From contig NZ_CP149925.1 of NCBI RefSeq assembly GCF_038087665.1, forward strand, positions 2,666,870-2,730,869: 64,000 bases of DNA, in the 5' to 3' direction. The notes under the pieces are model-generated. The model was not told the origin of the DNA. It saw only the letters and a program-made list of their open reading frames with translations, and searched no databases. Source of the stretch: Gallaecimonas sp. GXIMD4217. Its GTDB lineage: Bacteria; Pseudomonadota; Gammaproteobacteria; Enterobacterales; Gallaecimonadaceae. This document shows positions 1 to 7,089 of the stretch, in pieces. The position numbers were made by a program, and so were the translations under genes. How positions within the stretch are numbered: the stretch's first letter is position 1; every line of letters starts with the position of its first letter.

Positions 1-550
1 CCTCGGTGTTGCTCGGTGTGGTGGCCCTGTCGGTCAGCCTGTTGAGATATTGGCTGGCCAGGGTCCACTGGGCCCGGGCATCCCCCCGCTCGGCAGCGAA
101 GGCCATCAGCTCCGTCACGGCTTCGGCGTCAGAGACCAGGCCGGCCATGGCCTGGCAGAAGGCCACGGCCTCGTCGAAGTGACGCCGCTCCCAGCCGAAA
201 CCGGCCGCCCCGGTGAAGTCACCGCCTTGCATGAAGTCCAGGCTGCAGCGCGAGGCCGCCTCCGCCAGCAGGTAGGCCTCCCCGGCGCTGAGGGCGCCCC
301 GCGGCCTGGCCTGAAGCTGCCACAACAGCGCCATGTCCCACTGGAAGCGGGGCAGCCGCTCGATCGGCTTCTTGTCGGTTGTGCCTGTCCTGGCCTGTGC
401 CGCCGTGGCTGGCGACTCCCGGTATTCGGGAGCCGTTGCCGGGACGGCTGGCGCAGGCTCACCAGCCGGAGACTCGCCGGGCTTCATCAGCGACAGGCCG
501 GCGGCGATCACGGCCGCCAGTACCAGCAACAGGGCCAAGCTTCTGGTCAT
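1..550 (-). CDS. Hypothetical exported or membrane-anchored protein, N-terminal part
   Basis: The frame opens with ATG at 550 and stays open to the window edge, so only about 183 N-terminal residues are present. The first 20 residues (MTRSLALLLVLAAVIAAGLS) form one hydrophobic segment that is a signal peptide or membrane anchor. A Pro/Ala/Thr-rich linker follows to about residue 60, then a helical, Cys-containing region in which Ala-rich pairs of helices resemble TPR or Sel1 repeats (for example DARAQWTLASQYL). I do not recognise a family, and the C-terminus is missing. A diguanylate cyclase lies just upstream on the same strand with a 25-base gap, so the two may be co-transcribed. Confidence 0.6.
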   Translation of the reverse strand, partial: MTRSLALLLVLAAVIAAGLSLMKPGESPAGEPAPAVPATAPEYRESPATAAQARTGTTDKKPIERLPRFQWDMALLWQLQARPRGALSAGEAYLLAEAASRCSLDFMQGGDFTGAAGFGWERRHFDEAVAFCQAMAGLVSDAEAVTELMAFAAERGDARAQWTLASQYLNRLTDRATTPSNTE

Positions 551-575
551 ATGGTTATCCCTATCGGCACCGCTT

Positions 576-1631
576 TTATCCCAGCTCCCGGGCCGGCAAC
601 CCGGCCATGGCCCCGGCCACCGACACCCGGTTTCGGCCCAGATCCTTGGCGGCATAAAGGCTGGCATCGGCCTGGCCATACAGGTCCAGGAAGCTGTCGC
701 CCTGGGCCGGGTATTCGGCGACGCCGATGCTGACGGTCACCCTCAGCTGCTCCTGTGTCGCCACCAGTTGCTGCTGTGCCACCTGGCTGCGCAGCCGCTC
801 GGCGATGGCACTGGCCCTGTGGCGGTCCGTGTCCGCCAGCAGGATACAGAACTCCTCGCCGCCAAGGCGAAAGGCGTGGTCGCCCTGGCGCACGCTGCGG
901 CCTATCACCTCGCCCAGGGCCGCCAGCAGCTGATCGCCCACCTGATGGCCATGACGGTCGTTGATGCCCTTGAAGTGATCCACGTCCACCAGCAGCAGGC
1001 TCAGGGGCTGCTCCGGCCTGGCCCGGGCGGCCATGCCGGCAAAAATATCGTCCAGGTGCAGCCTGTTGTTGAGCCCGGTCAGGGGATCCCGGGCCGCCAG
1101 CAGCCCCAGCTCCCGAACCATCTGCTCTCGCCGCGACTCATAGACATGGGCCATGGCCCAGAGCACCGACAGGCTGAGGCTGAAGTTGGCCAGGGCGCTG
1201 GCCTTCAGGGCGGGATCCTGCTGGTAGAGCCTGTACACCAGTATGCCCATGCCAGCCAGCAGGTAGAGGGCGGTCAGGGCCAGCCCCATCCGCCGCCCCA
1301 GCAGCAGGTAGGACATCACCGGGAACACGTAGAGCCACATGAACAGGCCGGAGCGAAAGGGGGCATAGAGCACGCCGACACAGACCACCAGCGAAAAGGA
1401 GGCCAGGAACAGGAAGGACCACATGTCCAGGTTCTGGATCCGCCGCAGCGACAGCAGCAAGCCGGAAGAGAACAGCACCAGCACGAATTCCATCATCGCA
1501 TAGGTCACATGGCCGGCCCTGAAATTGGTGACGGTGAACAGGGCGCCGGACAGGGTCACGAAGATCAGCATGGCGCGCAGCACCTGGCGCCTGTGGTCAT
1601 TGGCCTGGGGCGGTGATATCGATTCGACCAT
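576..1631 (-). CDS. Membrane-bound diguanylate cyclase (GGDEF domain)
   Basis: This is a 351-residue protein with about six hydrophobic segments in residues 20-170, then a linker and a C-terminal GGDEF domain. The active-site motif GGEEF is intact near residue 257. It is preceded five residues upstream by RQGD, which fits the RxxD inhibitory I-site, so the enzyme should make c-di-GMP from two GTP and be feedback-inhibited. I chose the ATG at 1631, which has AGAGGG upstream. A GTG at 1706 would add 25 residues but lies farther from its purine-rich stretch. The membrane part has no sensor domain I recognise. c-di-GMP from this protein could act on the lapD receptor at 56-58 kb, but that is inference. 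Confidence 0.85.
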   Translation of the reverse strand: MVESISPPQANDHRRQVLRAMLIFVTLSGALFTVTNFRAGHVTYAMMEFVLVLFSSGLLLSLRRIQNLDMWSFLFLASFSLVVCVGVLYAPFRSGLFMWLYVFPVMSYLLLGRRMGLALTALYLLAGMGILVYRLYQQDPALKASALANFSLSLSVLWAMAHVYESRREQMVRELGLLAARDPLTGLNNRLHLDDIFAGMAARARPEQPLSLLLVDVDHFKGINDRHGHQVGDQLLAALGEVIGRSVRQGDHAFRLGGEEFCILLADTDRHRASAIAERLRSQVAQQQLVATQEQLRVTVSIGVAEYPAQGDSFLDLYGQADASLYAAKDLGRNRVSVAGAMAGLPARELG

Positions 1632-1790
1632 GGCGCCAAATCCCTCTGGTTGCAGTTGTTGCAAATTACCTGAAATAACCCATCCTTGCACAGCAAAGGC
1701 TAACACAGGTGCAGAAAAACGCTCCTTGGCCAGGGCACGCCATTTCCGGTAGGCTGGCGGCTCTCAAAAAGGCCCATCAAGGACGAGCCC

Positions 1791-2255
1791 ATGTTTAGAG
1801 CCCTCATCGCGCTGCTGGCTGCCACCAGTGCCCAGGCCGAACTCCACACCCCCAGCTGCGCCGGCCGGGGCTATCCCGCCGCCTACCCGTCGGACGAGAT
1901 AGTCGACACCTTGAAGGCCGGCATGAAGCAGCTGGCCGGTTCGCCCCTGCATCAGGCCATAGCCGATGGCGGTGGCGAGGATACGGTGGCTTACATCAAT
2001 TTCCTTTCCGAGGGTTTCTGCCGGGCCGGCTACGACTACTGGGCCACCTTCGAGCTGGTCTACCGGGATCAGCAGTACGGCGAGGAGATCCCCCATCCCG
2101 ACAGCGGCGAGTTCATCGAGTCCCACCTCTGGTATCCCCTGCACGGCATCTTCATGCCGGCCTTCTTCGCCGCGACCAGGGCCGAATTCCGCCAGGAGCT
2201 GCGCCAGAAGGGCTGGCTGAGCGAGGATTTCTACTTTCTCAGCGAACTGGAATAA
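1791..2255 (+). CDS. Hypothetical secreted protein
   Basis: This is a 154-residue protein that begins with a short signal peptide (cleavage likely after ATSAQA, residues 11-16). The mature part has two cysteines (one soon after the cleavage site, one near residue 77) that could form a disulfide in the periplasm, and is rich in aromatic residues, with no motif I recognise. It is a single-gene unit with a GC-rich hairpin directly after the stop, convergent to the DUF2164 gene. Function unknown. Confidence 0.7.
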   Translation: MFRALIALLAATSAQAELHTPSCAGRGYPAAYPSDEIVDTLKAGMKQLAGSPLHQAIADGGGEDTVAYINFLSEGFCRAGYDYWATFELVYRDQQYGEEIPHPDSGEFIESHLWYPLHGIFMPAFFAATRAEFRQELRQKGWLSEDFYFLSELE

Positions 2256-2258
2256 CAA

Positions 2259-2277
2259 GGCCCGCGCTGCGCGGGCC
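2259..2277. terminator. Hairpin between convergent genes
   Basis: GGCCCGCG, a three-base loop, then CGCGGGCC. On the minus strand it is followed by TTGTTATT, so it best terminates the DUF2164 gene, but it lies just after the stop of the plus-strand gene and may serve both. Confidence 0.6.
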
Positions 2278-2280
2278 TGG

Positions 2281-2526
2281 CTAGCCGGTGGGCTGCTCCA
2301 GCTCGTAGAAGACCTCGGTGACCGACTCCAGCCGCTGGGCCAGGGCGGCCTGGGCGTCGAACAGGCCCTGGTTGTAGAAGTGGGCGCCCATTTCCCGGGC
2401 AAAGAAATCCAGCAGGAACTCGGCGTCGAAGTCGCCAATCTCCTGGTCCAGCTCGTCCTCAAAATAGCGTTGCAACTTCTTGACCAGGGCCTGCTTCTGT
2501 TCGGCGGAAAAGGTTATCTCTGCCAT
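2281..2526 (-). CDS. DUF2164 family protein
   Basis: This 81-residue acidic protein carries the family pattern LVxKLQxYFEDELDQEIGxFDAEFLLDFF in its first half and a conserved HFYNQGLFDAQ segment after it. Length and pattern match DUF2164 proteins, which are common in Gammaproteobacteria and have no known function. There is no signal peptide or membrane segment, so it should be cytoplasmic. It stands alone, convergent with the secreted protein to its left and divergent from ahpC. Confidence 0.85.
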   Translation of the reverse strand: MAEITFSAEQKQALVKKLQRYFEDELDQEIGDFDAEFLLDFFAREMGAHFYNQGLFDAQAALAQRLESVTEVFYELEQPTG

Positions 2527-2635
2527 GTTCCCATCTCCTTGTCATCGGCTCGGCAGGAGGGCGCATCATAGCAGGCCACCGGCAGCAGTTTTAATCAATC
2601 CCATTTTCCGATAGCAACAATCAGAAATAGCAATT

Positions 2636-2664
2636 TTATTCGATTAACCATCCCGGCCTATGAT
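2636..2664 (+). promoter_or_regulatory. Candidate ahpC promoter
   Basis: TATGAT at 2659-2664 is a good -10 hexamer. The -35 position (2636-2641, TTATTC) is weak, as at many activator-dependent promoters. The region upstream is AT-rich and holds two ATAG tetranucleotides (2611, 2627), but their spacing does not match a full OxyR site. Confidence 0.35.
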
Positions 2665-2707
2665 GCTCCCCGTCGAAAGCAAACACCCATTGAACAAGGA
2701 GCAACAG

Positions 2708-3274
2708 ATGTCCAGCTATATCAACCAAAGCGTTAAACCCTTCAAGGCCAAGGCCTTTCACCAGGGCGACTTTATCGACGTCACCGAGGCGGATCTCAAG
2801 GGCAAGTGGTCCGTGCTGTTCTTCTACCCGGCCGACTTCACCTTCGTCTGCCCCACCGAGCTGGGCGATCTGGCCGACCACCATGACGAGTTCCAGCAGC
2901 TGGGCGTGGCGATCTACGCCGTGTCCACCGACACCCACTTCACCCACAAGGCCTGGCACGACAGCTCAGACACCATCAACAAGATCCGCTACCCGATGAT
3001 AGGCGACCCGACCGGCACCCTGACCCGCAACTTCGACGTGATGATCGAGGAAGAAGGCATCGCCGAGCGCGGCACCTTCGTCATCGACCCCGAAGGCCGC
3101 ATCCAGATCGTCGAGATCAACGCCGGCGGCATCGGCCGCGACGCCAAGGAGCTGCTGCGCAAGATCAAGGCCGCCCAGTACGTGGCCGCCCACCCGGGCG
3201 AGGTCTGCCCCGCCAAGTGGCAGCAGGGCGACGCCACCCTGGCCCCCTCCCTGGATCTGGTCGGCAAGATCTAA
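2708..3274 (+). CDS. ahpC: Alkyl hydroperoxide reductase subunit C (typical 2-Cys peroxiredoxin)
   Basis: This 188-residue cytoplasmic peroxiredoxin reduces hydrogen peroxide and organic hydroperoxides. The peroxidatic cysteine C48 lies in FTFVCPTEL, and the resolving cysteine C167 in GEVCPAKW near the C-terminus, so it is the typical 2-Cys AhpC/Prx1 type. The ATG at 2708 is chosen because AAGGAG precedes it and the protein then starts with MSSYINQSV, close to E. coli AhpC; an in-frame ATG at 2660 would add 16 unlikely residues. Its reductase ahpF follows at 55 bases, separated by a hairpin. Length agrees with the family. Confidence 0.97.
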   Translation: MSSYINQSVKPFKAKAFHQGDFIDVTEADLKGKWSVLFFYPADFTFVCPTELGDLADHHDEFQQLGVAIYAVSTDTHFTHKAWHDSSDTINKIRYPMIGDPTGTLTRNFDVMIEEEGIAERGTFVIDPEGRIQIVEINAGGIGRDAKELLRKIKAAQYVAAHPGEVCPAKWQQGDATLAPSLDLVGKI

Positions 3275-3282
3275 GACCCCCT

Positions 3283-3310
3283 GGCCCGCCGTGGCGGGCC
3301 TGCTTTTTTC
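3283..3310 (+). terminator. Intercistronic terminator between ahpC and ahpF
   Basis: GGCCCGCC, a two-base loop, GGCGGGCC, then a run of six T. It is a strong Rho-independent terminator shape inside what should be one operon, so it probably lowers ahpF expression relative to ahpC. Confidence 0.75.
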
Positions 3311-3329
3311 ACAATCACGGGACGGACCT

Positions 3330-4877
3330 ATGCTGGACAACAACCTCAAGCAGCAACTGAGCGGCTACCTGCAGCACATCAAGACCCCCATCGACCTCAG
3401 CCTGTCCGGTGACGACGGCGCCAAATCCCGGGAGCTGGCCGCCCTGGCCGAGGAAATAGCCGCCCTGTCCGGCGATATCGATGTCATCGAAGGCAACGAT
3501 GGGCGCAGCCCCAGCCTGGGCATCGCCCCCAGGGGCCAGGCGCCGCGCATTCATTTCGCCGGCATTCCCCTGGGCCACGAATTCACCTCATTGGTGCTGG
3601 CGCTGCTGCAAAGCGGCGGCCACCCGGCCAAGGCCGAGCCGGAGCTTATCGAGCAGATCCAGCAGCTTGAGGGCCAGTACCGATTCGAAACCTATGTGTC
3701 GCTGTCCTGCCAGAACTGCCCCGAGGTGGTCCAGGCCCTGAACCTGATGGCGACCCTCAACCCCAACATCAGCCACGTGATGATCGACGGCGCCCTGTTC
3801 CAGGACGAGGTGGCCGAGCGCCAGATCATGGCCGTTCCCGCCGTCTACCTGAACGGCGAGCATTTCGGCCAGGGCCGCATGAGCCTGGCCGAGATCGTCG
3901 CCAGGCTGGACAGCGGCGCCGCCGAGCGTAAGGCGGCCGAGCTGGCCGAGAAGGCCCCCTACGACGTGCTGGTGGTGGGCGGCGGCCCGGCCGGCGCCGC
4001 CGCCGCCATCTACGCCGCCCGCAAGGGGATCCGCACCGCCGTGGTGGCCGAGCGCTTCGGCGGCCAGGTGGCCGACACCGTCGGTATCGAGAACTTCATC
4101 TCGGTGCCCCACACCGAAGGCCCCAGGCTGGTGGCCAGCCTGGAGCAGCATGTGAAGGACTACCAGGTGGAGATCCACAGCGGCCAGCGCGCCGCCGCCC
4201 TCCGCCGTGGTGAGCTGCTCGAGGTGGAGCTGGCAAGCGGCGCCACCCTGTCGGCCAAGTCGGTGATCCTGGCCACCGGCGCCCGCTGGCGGGAGCTGGG
4301 CGTACCCGGCGAGGCCGAGTACCGCACCAGGGGCGTGGCCTACTGCCCCCACTGCGACGGGCCCTTCTTCAAGGGCAAGCAGGTGGCGGTGATCGGCGGC
4401 GGCAACTCCGGCATAGAGGCGGCCATCGACCTGGCCGGTATCGTCGAGCATGTGACGGTGCTGGAGTTCGCCGACGAGCTACGCGCCGACCAGGTGCTGG
4501 TGCAAAAGGCCCAATCCCTGGCCAACGTCACCCTCATCACCAACGCCCAGACCACCGAGGTGGTTGGCGACGGCGCCAAGGTCACCGGCCTTCGCTACCT
4601 GGACCGCCAAAGCGGCGAGGAAAAGGCCCTGGCCCTTGCCGGCATCTTCGTGCAGATAGGCCTGGTGCCCAACACCAACTGGCTCAGGGAGAGCCAGGTG
4701 GAGCTGAGCCCCCGCGGCGAGATCCTTGTCGACGCCAGGGGCGCCACCAGCATGGCGGGGGTCTTCGCCGCCGGCGACGCCACCACCACGCCCTACAAGC
4801 AGATCATCATCGCCATGGGCAGTGGCGCCACCGCCGCCCTGGGTGCCTTCGACCGGCTGATCCGCTCGGGGGATTAA
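3330..4877 (+). CDS. ahpF: Alkyl hydroperoxide reductase subunit F
   Basis: This 515-residue flavoenzyme passes electrons from NADH to AhpC. An N-terminal tandem thioredoxin-fold domain carries the CxxC pair C127/C130 (SCQNCPEV). The C-terminal thioredoxin-reductase-like part has the FAD-binding [10 protein letters not shown], the redox pair C339/C342 (YCPHCDGP), an NAD(P)-binding [10 protein letters not shown], and the closing FAD motif around [14 protein letters not shown] chose the ATG at 3330 ([10 protein letters not shown]), which matches known AhpF starts; there is no strong Shine-Dalgarno in front of it. It lies 55 bases after ahpC across a terminator-like hairpin. Confidence 0.97.
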   Translation: MLDNNLKQQLSGYLQHIKTPIDLSLSGDDGAKSRELAALAEEIAALSGDIDVIEGNDGRSPSLGIAPRGQAPRIHFAGIPLGHEFTSLVLALLQSGGHPAKAEPELIEQIQQLEGQYRFETYVSLSCQNCPEVVQALNLMATLNPNISHVMIDGALFQDEVAERQIMAVPAVYLNGEHFGQGRMSLAEIVARLDSGAAERKAAELAEKAPYDVLVVGGGPAGAAAAIYAARKGIRTAVVAERFGGQVADTVGIENFISVPHTEGPRLVASLEQHVKDYQVEIHSGQRAAALRRGELLEVELASGATLSAKSVILATGARWRELGVPGEAEYRTRGVAYCPHCDGPFFKGKQVAVIGGGNSGIEAAIDLAGIVEHVTVLEFADELRADQVLVQKAQSLANVTLITNAQTTEVVGDGAKVTGLRYLDRQSGEEKALALAGIFVQIGLVPNTNWLRESQVELSPRGEILVDARGATSMAGVFAAGDATTTPYKQIIIAMGSGATAALGAFDRLIRSGD

Positions 4878-4890
4878 GGGCTCAGACGGC

Positions 4891-4920
4891 AAAAAGGCGA
4901 CCTTGGGGTCGCCTCCTTAT
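4891..4920. terminator. Bidirectional terminator between ahpF and yfaE
   Basis: GGCGACC, loop TTGG, GGTCGCC, preceded by five A and followed by a T-rich stretch, so it can work on both strands for the convergent genes. Confidence 0.75.
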
Positions 4921-4934
4921 TGCCGTGGTCGGCA

Positions 4935-5210
4935 TTATCTCTTCAGGTAATCGGCTTCCAGCTCGACGATGGCGCTATTGGCCACGGTGCAGCAGGTCAG
5001 GCAATCGCCCTCGGCCACGTAGGCGATGGGGCTTTCCAGGTAGCGCACCTCGCCGCTGACCAGCTTCATGCGGCAGGCACCGCAGAACCCAGCCCGGCAC
5101 TGGTATTCCACGTTCAGGCCGTGCAGCAGCAGCTGGTCCAGTATGGGGGTATCGGGGGCGGCGGGAATGATGTGGTCGCCCACCACCAGGGCGCGCTTTT
5201 GCTCTGACAT
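4935..5210 (-). CDS. yfaE: YfaE-type 2Fe-2S ferredoxin
   Basis: This 91-residue plant-type ferredoxin has cysteine ligands in the order C38, C43, C46 and C73/C74 (CRAGFCGAC and CLTCC). Length and the CxxxxCGxC pattern fit YfaE, which keeps the diferric-tyrosyl cofactor of class Ia ribonucleotide reductase working. The ATG at 5210 gives MSEQKRALV; an upstream in-frame start at 5228 would add six residues. yfaE usually follows nrdB, but here neither nrdA nor nrdB is adjacent, so it is an orphan copy. Another small ferredoxin role cannot be excluded. Confidence 0.8.
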   Translation of the reverse strand: MSEQKRALVVGDHIIPAAPDTPILDQLLLHGLNVEYQCRAGFCGACRMKLVSGEVRYLESPIAYVAEGDCLTCCTVANSAIVELEADYLKR

Positions 5211-5270
5211 CTCGGGCTCTGAATCCAAACCGGCCCCAGACTATAGCAGCCTCCTTGGGGCGGCAAAAGC

Positions 5271-5294
5271 AAAGCCGGGCCCGGGCCCGGCTTT
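5271..5294 (-). terminator. Terminator after the aminopeptidase gene
   Basis: A perfect 24-base palindrome (12-base arms, each AAAGCCGGGCCC or its complement) lies 25 bases past the stop of the minus-strand aminopeptidase and is followed on that strand by GCTTTTGCC. Confidence 0.65.
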
Positions 5295-5319
5295 GTTCCA
5301 GGGCATGGCAATCCTGCCC

Positions 5320-7080
5320 CTACAGCGGCGCGCAGGCCGCCTTCAGCCAGTCCCGGCCGTGGCCATCCAGGTGCGGGGCTATCCGCTCCCAGACCCCCTG
5401 GTGGTAGTGGTTCAGCCAGGCCTTCTCGTCCGCAGTGAGCTTATCTGCGTCGATCAGGCGGCGGTCTATGGGCACCCAGGTCAGGGCCTTGAAGCCGTAC
5501 ACGGGCCTGTCGCCACGGGCCTCAAGCTCCACCACTTCCACCAGGTTCTCCTGGCGCATGCCGAAGGCGCCGGCCCGGTAGTAGCCCGGCTCGTTGGAGA
5601 GCACCATGCCGGGCAGCAGCGGGAAGTTGTTGGCGCTCTTGCCGATGCGCTGGGGCCCTTCGTGGACCGACAGGCACTGGCCGACACCGTGGCCGGTGCC
5701 GTGGTCGTAGTCATGGCCCTGGGCCCAGAGCGGCGCCCGGGCCAGGATGTCCAGCTGATGGCCACAGGTGCCCTTGACGAAGCGGGCCCGATCCAGGGCG
5801 ATATGGCCCTTGAGCACCAAGGTGAAGAAGCCCTTCACCTCCTCGCCGGGATTGCCGATGGCGACGGTGCGGGTCACGTCCGTGGTGCCCATCAGGTACT
5901 GGCCACCGGAGTCCACCAGGTAGACGGAATCGGGCTCCAGCAGGGCCGGCTCGCCGTTGCGGTGGTTGTAGTGAGGCAGGGCCGCGTTGGCGCCGGCGGC
6001 GGAAATGGTGTCGAAGCTGGGCTCCAGGTAGGCGTCCTGCTGCAGCCGGTAGCATTCCAGCTGTTCGGCCAGCACCGCCTCGTTGTGGAGCCGGCCTTCG
6101 GCCATTTCGTCGTCCAGCCAGCACAGGAACTGGCACACCGCCACGCCGTCGCGCAGGTGCGCCTCGCGCATGCCGGCCAGCTCCACCTCGTTCTTGCAGG
6201 CCTTGGCCATCAGGCAGGGATCCTGGCCCTTGACCACCCTGGCGCCGCTGTAGGCCAGGGTGTTGACCAGCCGGGCCGGGGTCAGGGCCATGTCCACCAG
6301 CACCTTGCGGCCCTTGAGGTCGGCCAGGGCCGCCTCCAGCTCCTCCAGGGTACGGACGTTGACGCCTGTGCCGAGGGCTAGGTCGGAGGGCAGCCGCGCC
6401 CGGTCGACGAACAGCTCCAGGCTGCCGTCCTTGTACAGCAGGGCCCGGCTCAGCATCACCGGCAGCCTGGGCACGTCCCGGCCACGCAGGTTGCAAAGCC
6501 AGTTCACAGAGTCCGGCTGGGCGATCAGCGCCACCTCGATGCCGGCGGGCAATTCCCTGGACAGGCGCTGGCGCTTGGCCTCGCAACTGGCGCCGGTGAA
6601 CTGCTCGGCCAGGACGAAACCGGCCTGGTCGGGGCCGGCGGGCCTTTGCAACCAGATCAGATCCACCAGATCGTCCCGGCAGTCCTCCAGCTCCACGCCG
6701 GCGTTGTCGGCGGCGGACTTGATGGCCTCGAACTGGTCGGCACTGAAGCAGTAGCCGTTCAGGCCCAGCTTGGTGCCGGCCCTGAGGGTGGCGATAAAGT
6801 CGGTGAGCGGATCCTCATGGCTGTGGTGCAGATCGAACTGGGCCAGATCCACCTGGCTGCGCACCTGTACCTGGTAGCGGCCGTCCACCCAGATATGGGC
6901 CTCGTTGGCCAGGATCAGGGCACTGCCGGCACTGCCGGTGAAGCCGGTCAGGAAGGCCAGCCGCTCGTTGGCGGCCGGCAGATACTCGTTGAGGTATTCA
7001 TCCTCGTGGGGCAGGAGCCAGCCGTCGAGCTGACGGGCCTTTAGCTGTGCTCTGAGGGCACTTAATGATTCGATAGACAT
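5320..7080 (-). CDS. Xaa-Pro aminopeptidase (M24B), long three-domain form
   Basis: This 586-residue enzyme should remove N-terminal residues that precede proline. It has two creatinase-type N-terminal domains (about 1-300), the pita-bread M24 catalytic domain, and an M24_C tail. Metal-binding residues are visible in order: Asp in VDSGGQY, Asp in GTTDVTRT, His in GTGHGVGQ, Glu in SNEPGYY and Glu in RQENLVEV. The length fits the eukaryotic-type 600-residue aminopeptidase P group rather than the 440-residue E. coli PepP. No signal peptide is present. It starts 9 bases after the stop of the upstream metalloprotease and is probably co-transcribed with it. Confidence 0.93.
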   Translation of the reverse strand: MSIESLSALRAQLKARQLDGWLLPHEDEYLNEYLPAANERLAFLTGFTGSAGSALILANEAHIWVDGRYQVQVRSQVDLAQFDLHHSHEDPLTDFIATLRAGTKLGLNGYCFSADQFEAIKSAADNAGVELEDCRDDLVDLIWLQRPAGPDQAGFVLAEQFTGASCEAKRQRLSRELPAGIEVALIAQPDSVNWLCNLRGRDVPRLPVMLSRALLYKDGSLELFVDRARLPSDLALGTGVNVRTLEELEAALADLKGRKVLVDMALTPARLVNTLAYSGARVVKGQDPCLMAKACKNEVELAGMREAHLRDGVAVCQFLCWLDDEMAEGRLHNEAVLAEQLECYRLQQDAYLEPSFDTISAAGANAALPHYNHRNGEPALLEPDSVYLVDSGGQYLMGTTDVTRTVAIGNPGEEVKGFFTLVLKGHIALDRARFVKGTCGHQLDILARAPLWAQGHDYDHGTGHGVGQCLSVHEGPQRIGKSANNFPLLPGMVLSNEPGYYRAGAFGMRQENLVEVVELEARGDRPVYGFKALTWVPIDRRLIDADKLTADEKAWLNHYHQGVWERIAPHLDGHGRDWLKAACAPL

Positions 7081-7089
7081 GCGGCTTCC

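Noticed and set aside
2601-2660. Possible OxyR box upstream of ahpC
   Set aside because: Two ATAG motifs exist, but their spacing (16 bases) does not fit the OxyR four-part pattern, so no site is called.
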